From Strongylocentrotus droebachiensis (Eukaryota; Echinodermata; Echinoidea; Camarodonta; Strongylocentrotidae), in NCBI GenBank assembly GCA_035222895.1, contig JAVYIG010001606.1:186001-250000 (forward strand): 64,000 nucleotides of DNA, given 5' to 3'. Shown here piece by piece: positions 25,179 through 37,314 of the stretch. Positions within the stretch are counted from its first letter, which is position 1. The number at the start of each line of letters is the position of its first letter. The notes beneath the pieces were generated by a model. It worked only from the letters and a program-made list of their open reading frames with translations, was not told where the DNA came from and made no database searches. A program made the translations under genes and the position numbers.

Positions 25179-25559
25179 AGGCGCCTCATAGGGCGTGCCG
25201 GTCGCTGACGCAGTATAATGTACGTCAGCAAATGAATTCCTGTGCGTAATGCCTGTTGTACAAGTCATGTTATTATTATTAACAGCACAAAGCGATTCTG
25301 TGAATTGTTATTGCCCATACGCTAGTACTTCATTGATATGTTTGCACTATCCATATTGTAATACACTTTTTGCACGATGTCGCTTTCGCATGCTGACGCT
25401 TAGGTCAGAAAAAAATGACGCCATTAATTTGTCCATTGGGCAAAGGGGACCGTGAACACTGAAAGGTATATCCGAGGGAGAATATCATTTTTAGCATAGT
25501 TAAGAAAAAATAAATAAAGACCGATTGTCATTGCGACACAAATAGTACGTTATTTATTA

Positions 25560-25600
25560 CGTTAAACTAAAGTTGGCGCTAGACCACATTAGAATACTGA
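25560..25600 (+). repeat. dispersed repeat with CTCF-like core, copy A
   Basis: AAACTAAAGTTGGCGCTAGACCACA at 25564-25588. It shares core and flanks with copies B-D in the next 2.5 kb. Confidence 0.6.
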
Positions 25601-26043
25601 CTCATCCTATACGCTGTAAAAATTGTTTATTTGATTGAGAGAAAATCACGTTTCCTTATAAATTAATCTAGGAGAACCTGTTGCTATATTTCTTATTTGA
25701 GGTACTCAACGGCATTGGTGGCATACCTTCGCGGTCAAGACTCAAGAAACCACCCTTTCACGACTTTTGCTTTCAATATAATACCCCCCTCGTATATCAG
25801 AAAAATGAATAGCTAAGACATTGATGAACATAGGAAAGTGACATCGCTAATATGCCAGGGTAAAGCCACCTTTACCAGTCAATCAATATTATATCAATAC
25901 TTGATAAGGAAACGAACTTACTACGACCCCCAAAATAGGTAAATAGATAAACAGATGAATAAATAAATCAATGTAAAAAAACAAATAAATAACAAATAAA
26001 TGAGCCATTAAAACATGGATGTAGAAGACTAAATGGAAAGGAA

Positions 26044-26095
26044 TATATTACACTGTAATGTTTGAAACTACAGCTGGCGCTATACCACATAGCCA
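26044..26095 (+). repeat. dispersed repeat with CTCF-like core, copy B
   Basis: ACTGTAATGTTTGAAACTAC is followed by AGCTGGCGCTATACCACA. The ACTGTAATGTT flank is also present in copy D, which makes this a real repeat family and not only a shared short motif. Confidence 0.65.
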
Positions 26096-26136
26096 TACGG
26101 TCACATTGAAGAATTAGAAATTCAGCAGAAGGATAC

Positions 26137-26355
26137 CTCTCCGCCTCATGAACGGGAGGTCGTGAGTTCGAACCCCGGCCGAGTCATACCAAAGACCTGT
26201 AACAATGGGACCTTCTATCTTCTAGCTAGGCGCTCAGCATATTAAATTGGAGAAGGGTAGTAGTAACATATTATGTTATGCAGGGCCCGCTGGAAGAGCA
26301 GTTTCATAACTGAAGTAGCTACCCTGGGTAAATAAAACGTTATTATTAGTAGTAG
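26137..26355 (+). mobile_element. tRNA-derived SINE, second family
   Basis: Box B GAGTTCGAACCCC sits in a tRNA-like head (GGTCGTGAGTTCGAACCCCG). The body differs from copies 1-3 and ends in AAATAAAACG plus TTATTAGTAG-type repeats. Confidence 0.65.
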
Positions 26356-26384
26356 TAGTTTGGTTCCAGTGTGAGACGTACTTT

Positions 26385-26850
26385 ATACCCCGGTCACAAA
26401 TAGACGCCGCTTTTACTACGATGAGAAAGAGGACGAAAGCGTGGTCAATAAGGGCCAATCGTGGGCCAAACGTAGGAGGATCTCCATGATCGTGGTTTGG
26501 TCAGGGTGGGATCTTCTAGGACGAGAAGTTGCACACTCTCCCCACACTTATTTTTAACGTGCAAGAAATAAGCGTAGCCGGGTCGTGGCCAACAAAAAGC
26601 TTGAACACCCCGATTTATATAGACAACAACCGTACTAGAAGCGTAATATGGTCAGCATCACCGTCTCGACATCGTCCTACAGTCTTCTAGGTTTGTGTAA
26701 CAAGGAAGTATGGTGATGTACGTCGTAGCGGCAACGCAGTATACGACAGCTTGGTCAGCATTGGTCTAGGTATAATCGTAGTGGCAGAGAGTCAGCACCG
26801 CCTTTGACGTAGAAGCATCGCAGTGCAGTCGTCATGTAGTCTTTAATTTG
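26385..26850. repeat. unclassified GC-richer repetitive-looking block
   Basis: Starts TACCCCGGTCACAAATAGAC and is built from many degenerate CGTGGT, CGTAG and GGTCAG words, unlike its AT-rich surroundings. It has no open frame. A GCCCCGGTTTGATT stretch beyond it near 26.88 kb may be a related end. It is probably a decayed DNA transposon; not proven. Confidence 0.35.
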
Positions 26851-27439
26851 TCAAATTGCTCGATTTTGACGGCAATACTGAATGCCCCGGTTTGATTACC
26901 TTTTCGGATCGGAGAGATCGGCATGGTCTTCGTAAGGTCGCAAAGCTGTGTGAACGGGGTATTACCATAGAGATCTATGGGTATTACCTTGTTAGTCTTG
27001 ACGTAACCAAAAGATCACACAATAAGTCTTATATTGAAACTAGTTCAAACAACGATTTCTTTAAAGCCCGCCTACACTAGTTTATCCAGGAGAGGGATTA
27101 GACCTCCCTGCAAGGTCACTGACAGGTGGTTATCTCATCAAATCACCTCTCAATTAAATTATTTCATGTACACACCCCAGTCCGACTCTTTCATTCCACA
27201 AGGAGTGTTGAGCCGTATTACTTTCAGATTCAGATTCACACTATGCATATGGAAGATGATCAATTTAGAAATTGCAACTAAATGCCACTATTTACAATTG
27301 TCTGGAAGTTAGAACCCTCCTCCCTTAATAAGTAAAAATATTTGTTTAAATAAAAAGGAAAAGAAACACTCATGAACATGCACGCAGAAAGAGCTGCATA
27401 AAAATGTTTAGTTCTGTGACTTGTGACAATCGTATTTCA

Positions 27440-27490
27440 ATATAATGCACTAAACTATAGATGGCGCTAGACCACTCAAGAGACTGTTCA
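27440..27490 (+). repeat. dispersed repeat with CTCF-like core, copy C
   Basis: TAAACTATAGATGGCGCTAG (27451-27470) then ACCACTCAAGAG. Core AGATGGCGCTA is the closest in the window to the CTCF consensus. A looser core, CTACAGGGGGCGGTA, lies at 27594-27608. Confidence 0.65.
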
Positions 27491-28107
27491 GATTTTGGAG
27501 ATTGGAGAATTCTACCACGGCCTACCGTTTTAAACACAAATAATTATAATTGGAATATGGAGTAGTAAAAAAAAAAGAACGCGTGAAACGTAACTACAGG
27601 GGGCGGTATATGCGCCCCCACCCCCCTCTCATTGAAGTCGAAAGATGAGTTAAGAGAGATAAATATAGAAAGATACGGTAAAGGCAACCTTAAAAGAAGT
27701 TATAAGACCCTTTTCCGGCTCTCCGTCCCCACACTCTGTGGCCTTGTTCTCTTACATCAATCTACCTAATACTTACATCCCCCTTCCCCCATGGTGCCAG
27801 TATCATAAACGCTACTCCAATCATGCATCCGACATATTGGTATCAGACATCGTGACCAAAATATTGTTTTCTTTTCCACCAAGAAACGAAGCTCTTTCTG
27901 TTGTTGACCTAACATATTGACGTAATTTACACATATTTATTTAATGACGCTCTTATCTGTTCATGGAATATTGAAAATAAGTAATTTCATGGGTAAATAT
28001 TAACTTTAGAGCTTTTCATCCTTGCAGAGAGAGAGAGAGAGAGGGGTGGGTGGGGGGGGGGGGGATAAAGAACTTTGTGATTGGATTTAAACGGCAGTGT
28101 TTGCGAA

Positions 28108-28165
28108 GAGGTCTAGCGCCATCTCTTGTTTATAACATTACAGTGCAGCAATATGTTGTATTGTA
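28108..28165 (-). repeat. dispersed repeat with CTCF-like core, copy D (reverse)
   Basis: On the minus strand GCACTGTAATGTTATAAACA is followed by AGAGATGGCGCTAGACCTC. It is in opposite orientation to copies A-C. Confidence 0.65.
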
Positions 28166-28169
28166 GGTA

Positions 28170-31077
28170 TTGATTCTGTCTTGATTCTGTTCAATACATT
28201 ATTGTAATGTTCACCATCAAATTTAAAGTTAGTTTCAAATACTTTAACAAGGATGTGTGCAATTGTAGGCCTAAACTGTGACTTCAAACGCAAGACATTT
28301 TTTTAAAAGTCTGCATAAAGTTTTGCTTTGGCTTTGGTCCGACTATTCCTAATCACTCAACTCACAGTACACACGTAATAGTTTAATGACATCATGCGTG
28401 AATGGGAATTATGAGAGGGACATCCTACGAGACTAACAGTGTCAGTCTCGTAAACCGTCAGGAAAGTTTTCAGAAAGGCCGCGAGACATGCATTGTTGGT
28501 CTGATGACCTGTAGCTTGCAGAAGGGTCATGAATAATGACATTGTGTCGGGGCTTTTTCCCCCCGATTATTTGACCTGACATCTGACCTTTTAAATGTTT
28601 TAATAGTGATAGGCCTACTATGAAAAATGAATATGGCAAACTGTGTGATGCGAACTAGAATATAAAAGAAAATCATATTAAAAAATTGTAATTAAATTTA
28701 AAAAAACGACTTCCACAGAACTTCCAACTTTCCTCAATATAAGTTATTAAAAAGGGTGCCATGATGAAAGACGATGATTTTAAATCATGACGTGTGTAAG
28801 GGTGACGAGTCACTGCTCTGAAGACTGTGCATTCAATAAAGAGAAACAGTAGTTTATGGACTAATCCCTCGGTACAATACCCGGTTGGCTACACCCTGTC
28901 AGGGGGCGTCCCTCATTACGAAGCGGATACCATTAAGTAAGTTCAGTACTTCAACATTCTTTTATAATTATCAATGATGATTCTGATGGTGGTGGTGATC
29001 ATGGCGAGATTGCGTCCAGGTACCAAGAAAACCTCATTTTCTTCAAGACTTTTCAATTTTTTGTTTTTAATTTGTTAATATGCCATAACTGATAACATCA
29101 CAGAGCCTGACACAAAGCCATAGAAATCTTACTATACGATCTTTTAAAGAATGTTATACTCTTGAATTCGCGAATATATTATATTTCGAAAATACAGAGA
29201 CACTGAGAAAGGGGATGCGGTAGAGTAAACAAAATCTATGTATGCCTAGGCGTAAAGAGATGGGGGAGGGGAGATGTAGAACGAGTAGGGTGATAAGAGG
29301 ATAGCAAGATAGAAAGGGAGAGGGATAGGGAGAGAGGCAGACAAATAAAGAGATATATAGATAGAGAAAGGGAGAGAAAGAGAGAGGGAGAGAAAGGGAG
29401 AGGGGGAGGGATGTGTGAGGGAGAGAGAAAGGGAGACTGAGGGAGACAGAGAGAAAGAGAGAATAGATGCAAAGTAAAGATTCAACCTGTTTCAAATTGT
29501 GATGATATTTTAATTGAACTTGATCCTAACTACGCCATTACACGCCCAATAAAACCCCATCTCGCATAGCGCACTGACAATACCCCTTTCAGTCATTAAT
29601 CCCATAATCTACTCTAATGAACCTGCTAACTGCTGATGGAGTCGAACAGAACCAAAGCATTCTTAAGGTTAGACAACCAATGCGTGAACGCATTGTCTAC
29701 AGATTGAAAGCGAAACGTTGCAGAATGAAAATGGAATCTCGTTTCAAAGGTTGTTATGAGTTTCCCTCACCACAAGGGATACGGACACTTTATTGTTCTA
29801 TTAATTCTTTTTCATCCCAAGTAGAGACACAACATCAAAGGATTATAAAGAGATAGAAAACACACCCCGTTCTATTGAGTTCGATTCTGATATTTTTTTG
29901 GGGAAAAGTTATAAAACTTGAAGCTAATTTCCAATTTCGTTAGTTAAAAAACAGAATAGTGATTTTGTGTGTGTGCGTGTGCGTGTGTGTGTGTGTGTAC
30001 AAATGAGAAGAATTGTGTTGGAATCGTGGAACGGGAACATCAATAGAGCTTTTGGAAATTCATGGTTAATCACTTAATTCAAAATACATATGAAATGGGG
30101 AAAAGAAACCTATCTCACAAATGGAATTAACTAGAAATAAAAAGATTGTAAATGAAGCCTTCAAATCATATCATGATTAAAACAAATTACATCATATTTG
30201 AAGCTTAGCTAAATCGTTACAATAAGGTTTATCTTTGTTGTGATGTGCCAATCGCAAGCATCATTTTTGTTTAATGTTGTCATTTTATTTCATGATGGTT
30301 TGAATTAATGTTCGATAGGTCAGGGACTCCTTAGGCATTGATACCAAATTACACATCAGTATGTTAATAATTAGTGAATGGCGCCACCTGTAGCTTTCTG
30401 TAATCCAATTGTTAATTCGTCGATACTTTGACAACGATGATGATGTTGAAATCTCATGAAAATATTGGAGAAACGGAAAATGCCTAGATCACAACTGTTT
30501 ACGTCCATGACAAAAAAAAAATCGATGATTGGAAATAAGAAAAGATTGAAATTCCTTTCATCGTAAAATGCATTTTTAGATGTAGTTCTTTATTATCTAG
30601 TGTAGCTTTTTCATAATGAACTTGTTGTTTCGTTGGTTCTTTTGTCCAGGAAGCCTTGGATATAGAGGTATATGGGGAAAAGGGATTGTCTCGGTGATTG
30701 CTGAATGCCTTAAAAACAATGTTGATGGTTAAAATCAAGGATAGGATGGAATTTTGATCATCGATGATTGTGTGCATCCTATTTTTAATTCTAAGCGAAA
30801 GATTAAATGTTCATTTATGCACGTGATCTCCCCTAGTTCATTTTAGAGTGGTAACCACAGGCCCCGTACAGTTTCAGGTCAGATTATTGAAAAATTGTGT
30901 TATTAAAATGGGGCAAGGAGAAATTTTGACAAATATAGTTATGACCATCATGCCTTCGTTGATGCATTGTTCCGAACATTATATACAGCAGTTTGATAGC
31001 TGATGCCTCTGTTTATTTATTTCTGTTATTTCCTGTATCTCTGTTTTTTGCCACCTCCCTCCCCCAACCGCCTCTCT

Positions 31078-31080
<3 letters not shown>
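28170..31080. other. AT-rich intergenic spacer with purine tracts
   Basis: No gene seen. It contains a GA-rich tract at about 29270-29465, a GT tract at about 29968-29998 and an isolated CTCF-like core on the minus strand at 30378-30396. Confidence 0.55.
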
Positions 31081-31127
<47 letters not shown>

Positions 31128-31205
31128 GCCTCCCTCCCTCTCTCTCTCTCTCTCTCTCCCACTCTCTCCCTTCTTTCCCTCTCTCTCTCCCCCTTCCCTT
31201 CTCTT
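31080..31205. repeat. CT microsatellite
   Basis: Long (CT)n, about 42 bp pure at its left end and interrupted to the right. Poly-Ser/Leu and Arg/Glu frames over it are artefacts. Confidence 0.95.
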
Positions 31206-31239
31206 TATATGCCTCTTCTCTCATTCGATTTCTCTCTTC

Positions 31240-31620
31240 TGTAAAGTGAACACCCTGATTATCGTAGATATTAACTGTATTCTCCGCCGATGTCAATTAA
31301 AAACGGTTTGATTCCCGGCTTGTCACGGCAGAAGCTCGGCTCGCTATGTGTAGTTCATCTTAGATTCAAGGGGGATTCGGAATGGCGCTAAATGGGGTTA
31401 CGAAATCTAATACTCCCGCTGTCGGGGAAAGAATTAGAAGAAGAAAAAAGAGAAGGGATTTGGTGGTGGGTCGTGTTATTGCCTGCCAGCGTTCCGTGCT
31501 AGATTCTCTGACAGTTTAACCACTTAATTCGTAAACGAACACCCGCTCTCCTTCTTTCTACTGTCTCCGCTCCTCCGGAAAGTATGAGGCAAGTGTATGA
31601 TTAAGAACCCGGTACTCAAG
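31240..31620. promoter_or_regulatory. candidate conserved non-coding element
   Basis: Low-repeat, balanced composition; includes TCAATTAAAAACGG, CCACTTAATTCG (NK2-type CACTTAA next to a TAATT) and GGCAAGTGTATGATTAAG. Motif reading only. Confidence 0.25.
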
Positions 31621-32469
31621 GAGGGCGAAGAAATACACTTTTGGAAGAAGATAGAAGGCCCTGTCTTCTTTATTTTATTATTGCTCTTATTTTAGTATTC
31701 ATTGTAAAGCTATTTTACTGACAGTCATGTTTCCAATTAGTTAGCGTAATCAAGACGCTACATCTGCTATCGCGCGACTTACATGACAGTTATATAGAGC
31801 TAAAAATGTATTCCTCATCAAATAAATACTATGGAAAGGAAATAGTATTGACCAGGCGATAACTTTGATGGTAAATCAAGTAGCCCTACAGGTTAATCAA
31901 TGAAAATAATACTGAATTTTCAAGTTTGTGCTATGCATATAATACGCTATAACACATTTATTTTATATAGGCCTTAAGGAATTTGATGAAAAGCGAATTT
32001 CGATAGACTTCACACATTTTTTAGGTATTGTTTATCAAGGATCCGAAAACATATAGTTACTGCCGCATCAAACATGTCGCAAGACCTTCTTACCTATCAA
32101 AAACTGTACCCAATCAGACTTTAAAAGACACAACTTTGTAAGAAATATAACGACTCTAAGTTGGGGCCCTTTCGGGGATCAACAAAGTTTTATTTTTATT
32201 TTGTATGATTTCTAGTCTAAAAATGGGTATTAGAAAGTTCTCGAAATATTAGGGCAGTTCCTCATCTCTTTACTAAGCTTATACAGTTAAAAGAAAAGCT
32301 TCGATTTCAATCATTTTAGCTTTACACCCCCCCCCCTCCCCCTTCTTGACCCTACTCTCTAGTTTTTTTTTTTTCTTGATAGATGGAACTCAGGGAGTAA
32401 GACGATAGATATCTAGTTATCGTATCGATGTGCCTCACACGATATCATGAATTTTGTGACCAATCGGCT

Positions 32470-32860
32470 TTTGTAATTTGAATTTCAAAAGTCGAGAGGG
32501 AATGAAAGGCGATCAAGAGGAGGTGAGGAAGGATTCCGAGCCGAATCAAACGGGTCCTGTAAAATAATTTTGCGACCATGCGTGGCAAAAGTCTGGTGCA
32601 TGAATGGTCGTTGAAGAGAGAGGGGGAAGAGAACGGAAGCCTGCCTGGTATGGGCAGTCACGGCGCGCAGGCCGATGCCCGTAGCTCCGGCGCTGTTGGA
32701 AGGCAGCGATGCGAGGGGCTGAGCAGGAGTAAGATAGGCAGGAGATCGATCTGCGAAGCGATGCTGCAAGGCGCTAAATGTTGCTAAACACATTCTAAAC
32801 ACGCTCGCCGTGAGGCCGCCCAAAACCTGTTCCAATGGCAAAATTCAGCGAAAGTTGAGA
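32470..32860. promoter_or_regulatory. GC-rich island, candidate conserved non-coding element
   Basis: CpG-containing island with two forkhead-type words, CTAAACAC, near 32783 and 32796. A 118-aa minus-strand frame (32485-32841) spans it but has no recognisable domain, no homologous-looking motif and no splice-supported partner. Confidence 0.3.
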
Positions 32861-33734
32861 TAGGCCCTAAGTATACAAAAGTCACGAATGTTTTACTTTA
32901 TCCTGAGTTCTTTTGAAAGCTGCAAACAAGGGGAAAGCCGAGGAAAGATGGTATAAGAGAAATAAAATAATGTATACCATTGGCCATGGACATATTATTA
33001 TACCCTTTATAAATTGTATTCAAACATTTACATACTATGTAAAGTCTGAATAGAAACTCGCCTTTTCTAGTTTTCACAGGACAATGATGAGACAACTGAC
33101 AACAGTTCCCTCTATACAGCTATCATAGTTCGCTTGAAACCACTTTCCCTGTATGAGAATGATTTTTGTTTTGGTGGTATTTATTAGCCCAATATTAAGA
33201 ACATAACTAGCATTATTGTATAGTGTTAACAGCTGTAATAGGCCTATTATCATTTCCCCCCAGCAAACTAGAGATGAAGATGTTCAAAACTTGTGTAAAG
33301 GTATAGGCAAACACTCTACATCTTAATAAAAACTTTATTTTAATAACTCAACAATTTAAATTTCAAGCATATCGTAATTTTGTGCAACAAAGTAATTAAA
33401 AAAAATACATTGTCATCAATAACAACATCAACAACAACATAAGCAATAACCCTGTTATTATAGACTTATTGATCAACGCTTATCTTTCCAATGTGAGATG
33501 GGTCATACGGCTGTCGGTAGGGTATATCTCCGTCTTGCCATCAGCTCATCGTAATCGACCTAAAGCGATCGTCATCATCACTCTCCACCCGTCGTGTCAT
33601 CATCCACATCAGTCTCTCCTCAGTCTATAATGGGTGTAATTTCAATTTCATCTCATAGAGAAGCTCCTCCAAGAAAAACTTTTTAATTGAAATTTATTTG
33701 CAATCACTTACCATCTACCTTAGATTTATCTTCG

Positions 33735-34068
33735 TCTTTATCTTCTTCTTCTGCTTCTTCTTTTTCTTCTCCTTCTTCTTGTTCCTGTTCATGTTCTTGT
33801 TCTTATTCTTGTTCTTCTTCTTCTTGTTCTTCTTCTTCTGCTTCTTCTTCTTCTTCTTCTTCTTCTTCTTCTTCTTCTTCTTCTTCTTCTCCTCCTCGTC
33901 ATTTTTCTTCATCTTATTCTTCATCTTCTTCTTTTCCTTTTCTTCTCTTTTTCTTCCTCCCCTTCACTATTCTTCTTTTCTTCTTCTTTTACTGCTTTTT
34001 CTACTCCTCATTCTCCTTTTTCTTCTTCTCATCCTTCTTCTTCTCCTATACTCCTCCTCGTTTTTCTT

Positions 34069-34099
<31 letters not shown>

Positions 34100-34112
34100 T
34101 CATTATTATTGT
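33735..34112. repeat. long CTT-rich pyrimidine tract
   Basis: About 380 bp of nearly pure C/T on the plus strand, with long (CTT)n cores at about 33822-33890 and 34064-34098. The Ser- and Phe-rich frames of about 160 aa are artefacts. Confidence 0.95.
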
Positions 34113-34799
34113 TATTTATATTCTGTTCGTCCTCATTATCCTCCTACTTCTACTCCTCTCATACCTCTCCTCTAAATGTTAAGCGATGATATCATAGCTG
34201 TTTAAGTGCTGACAAGGAAAGGCCCCTTTTAGAAATGAATTCGACACCGTCCTAATCGGGGTTAAAGCAGCTTACCCATGTTTGGATGAGGAAAGTGTGC
34301 GGATAAGTGGCAGGAATTAGAAATAAGAACATCATCTAGAACCGAGAGCTTGCATCGATGTCGTATGAAAATGAGAATCATTGAACCGTTGTTGATGGAT
34401 TTTGAAATCAAGTGAGTCAGGATGCTGAAGCACTCGTCACTGATTGCTAAACAAAATCTCCTCTGGAATGTGACGATACATCTCTTAACTTTACGATCAT
34501 GAGCGAAGAAAATAACCTTGATGAATATGGAACATCATTCGTCGTTGTCCTCGTTGTCGAGTCCTTAGACTGACATGACAAGATTTTTTTTTTAAATATA
34601 CGATTGCAGATGTGATAGAAATGCGGTACAAAAGAGAAAGAGGAAAGATAGAAAACATGAGGATGAAGAAGAAATGCAGAAGGATAAGAAGAAGAAAATA
34701 AATGGAAGAAAAACAATGTGACAGAAAGATGACAAAGAGAAGGAACGCCAAAACGCCACAATGGTTGACACATAGCACTCTTGCACTTAAAGAATGATG

Positions 34800-35085
34800 A
34801 TCACCTGGCTGGCAGAAGGGCGTGAGCTCGAATTTCAGGTCAATAATAAAACTTTAAGCAGAAGGGCGTTAGCACTAAATCGCCTCAAACTTTTATAAAA
34901 CTGACTTATTTCCGAGAAAAAAATTGTGGCCGCGTTTTACTACAACATTTATATTAGTCTTTTATGTTTTCAACCAATTTTCGGGACGGAAAGCAGTTTA
35001 AATATAAAACAAATCTTTAAATGAGAATAATTCGAAAAGTAGTTTTCGAGTCGCTCGCGCGCTAACGCTTTCTGCCACCCGGTCG
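34800..35085. repeat. unclassified repeat-like block
   Basis: GGCAGAAGGGCGTGAGC (about 34812) and GCAGAAGGGCGTTAGC (about 34860) recur as a direct repeat. A related word appears inverted as GCTAACGCTTTCTGCC near 35061. This suggests a decayed inverted-repeat or SINE-like element directly abutting the next one. Confidence 0.35.
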
Positions 35086-35590
35086 ACTATGTCCCATTTG
35101 CAGGAATTATGAATATGTCAACTATGTCCTATCTGTGAAATTTAAACACTAGCAGTGTCCTAGTATTCAACTTATGCAAGGAAACCCGTTTACCTTCTAG
35201 ACTTTACTGTCAGACACTATTGAGTGACTGACTGACATCTTTTTTTTTTGGTGATAATAACGTACATAAAATTAGCTGTAACAGGTACATGAGCATTTTT
35301 CTACATCAATAACCCACTACTTGTAATGGCCAATATTAAACTGATTGAATCTTTGTGAAGCACAAAACGTACGACCAATTCGGTAAAAGGGTCTGAAAAT
35401 CAGACTTTTACTTAGGTGATTGCAATCACTTAAGTCGATTCGACAACTAATAGTCGTTATTTTTGCACTAAAAGCAATTTTCAAGCCCTTTTGTTTCGAG
35501 GGAAGTTCTAAATTAGTATTGTCTTTCAAATGCCGTTGGTATTTAACCTTTTCTTTTTTTGGCCTGCAAATGGGACATAGTACCTTTAAA
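35086..35590. mobile_element. terminal-inverted-repeat miniature element, copy 1 (5' truncated)
   Basis: The interior matches the element at 49970-50509 over most of its length. The right end carries the intact inverted repeat (TGCAAATGGGACATAGTACC). The left end begins only at ACTATGTCCC and lacks about 27 bp that copy 2 has between two TTGCAG words, a deletion that could have arisen between those short direct repeats. No transposase frame. Confidence 0.75.
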
Positions 35591-35643
35591 ATATTAAAGA
35601 AAAACAATACAAATCGGAACTTTGAAAAAAATATAGACCTAAT

Positions 35644-35692
35644 AGTGACTCCTGACGACGGATAGTCAACCTGTTCGAAACGTCGAGCCACT
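35644..35692 (+). ncRNA. hammerhead-ribozyme-like sequence (imperfect)
   Basis: Stem I AGTGACTC pairs with GAGCCACT (one mismatch), followed by core CTGACGA, a stem II of GGATAG with CTGTTC (two G-U pairs) and core GAAA, then CGTC. Against a true ribozyme: one extra C between CTGACGA and stem II, and essentially no stem III. Such minimal motifs are known at the ends of Penelope-like retroelements. Confidence 0.25.
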
Positions 35693-35699
35693 CCCGCCA

Positions 35700-36738
35700 C
35701 CCATAATATTCAGTTCATTATATTTCTGTTTATATTAATCTTTTATGTGAAGTTTGCTTTTAAGATATTATATGAAATGTATTCCATTTCAAGTGTCTCT
35801 TGAAGTGGCGCCTCTTCGAAATGCCAGTAATTAAAAGATAATAGCTTCTAAATGATTCAAACAATCTAACGGTTGTGTTATGGTGTCATCTTATCTACGT
35901 CTGAATTAAAACCTTCGGAAATCTTAAAGATCTCAATCTTAATCAATCATAATATTTCATTGTAGTTTCATTTTATTCATAATTTCACTACCATTCAGAT
36001 ACTTGAGAAGCGGCAAAAAATTATTTCTGTCCGATCTTATACTCATAATGTGCATTGTTGCGAATAATATACTCTCCCTTTAAGAACGCATTCGCTCAAT
36101 AATAACTGACATCTAGGTTGCTCCACCAAAAAATGTCAATTGCATGTCAATAGCCATTAATTAAACGTAGAAAAGGGTGACATCTTGAAAGTTGTGATTT
36201 ATCCTCCAGCAAATTAAAGTTTTAGACATGTCACTATAATCCAAATCTCTCTCTCTCTCTCACACACTTTTTCTCCTCCATGTTTCAGTCATACCTCCAC
36301 TTTCCCATTTTCCCTTTATGTCCATCCTTCCTCTGCTTCTTCCTCCTCCTTCTCTTCTTCTTCACCTTCCCCCTTCGTCTTTCTTCTTCTCCTGACTTTA
36401 TCCTTTTCTATTTGTATCTGTCTCTATTGATCATATTCATTTAGATTCATGTTTTCCTTTTCAATGTCTTTCCATGTATTTCCTGTGTTTTCATTCTGTC
36501 TGTCTGTCTGTTTCTCCCCCTTCATGTCTCTTGATTCCTCTCTGATTTCATGTAATTCTGTCTGCTTGTCTCTGTCTCTCTTTGTTGTATATATCTTTCT
36601 CTATACTTCTGTCAGCTTCTTTATCTAAGTTCTCTTGATTTTGTATCTATCTTTATCAACCACTCTCCCTATGTTTTTTTTTAAATTCTCTGTTGCCCTC
36701 CCCCTCCTTCTCTCACTCTCTCTCTCTCTTTGTTCTGC

Positions 36739-36823
<85 letters not shown>

Positions 36824-37300
36824 ATCTTTCATTCATTCTCTCTCTTTTCGCTTGTCATACTGTCAAAGTTGATCGCCACACACCGATACAAGGTTGTACC
36901 AGTGTTGATCGAGTGGTGAACTGTAATTTCGTGTGTGTCTGGTTTGTGAATCACGGGACACATTCCATGGTTGTTGTAATTACCGTCAATCTAATGAGCA
37001 ATATTCTGTATATCCTCGTCTTCACTTCTCTCTTTCTTTATTCCTACTCCATCCCTGACTTCTATGTCCATATACCCTTTTCCTGGAGGAAAAAGCGAAC
37101 CCTGATCGACAAAAGCCATGAGTGAATACACAGTGTTCACAATAAAGGAGAGTTCATCGGGGTGGAGATGATGCACAAGTCATGTTGTGCACAAACTTTG
37201 GATATCAAAATTCAGTTTATGATTATTACATTCTTGTTACATTATAATTATTATTATATTTTTGATCAATGAAATCCTGTTAAGTGATTGGTCAACAGAG
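35700..37300. other. intergenic spacer, pyrimidine-rich in its centre
   Basis: No gene seen. CT-rich from about 36249 to 36850, with long (CT)n at about 36740-36830 and (TGTC)n near 36495. An open frame of 131 aa beginning in the CT tract is an artefact. Confidence 0.6.
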
Positions 37301-37314
37301 CATCACGTGACCCA

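Noticed and set aside
32485..32841. 118-aa minus-strand frame in a GC-rich island
   Set aside because: No domain, no start context, no splice partners; GC-rich DNA gives long chance frames.
33687..34189. Ser-rich (162 aa) and Phe-rich (163 aa) open frames
   Set aside because: Overlapping frames of one CTT pyrimidine tract; no composition or signals of a gene.
35317..35700. 127-aa minus-strand frame
   Set aside because: Lies within the miniature inverted-repeat element shared with 50.0 kb, where the frame is not kept.
36635..37125. 94- and 131-aa frames over CT repeats
   Set aside because: Ser/Leu runs from (CT)n; the non-repeat part has no recognisable motif.
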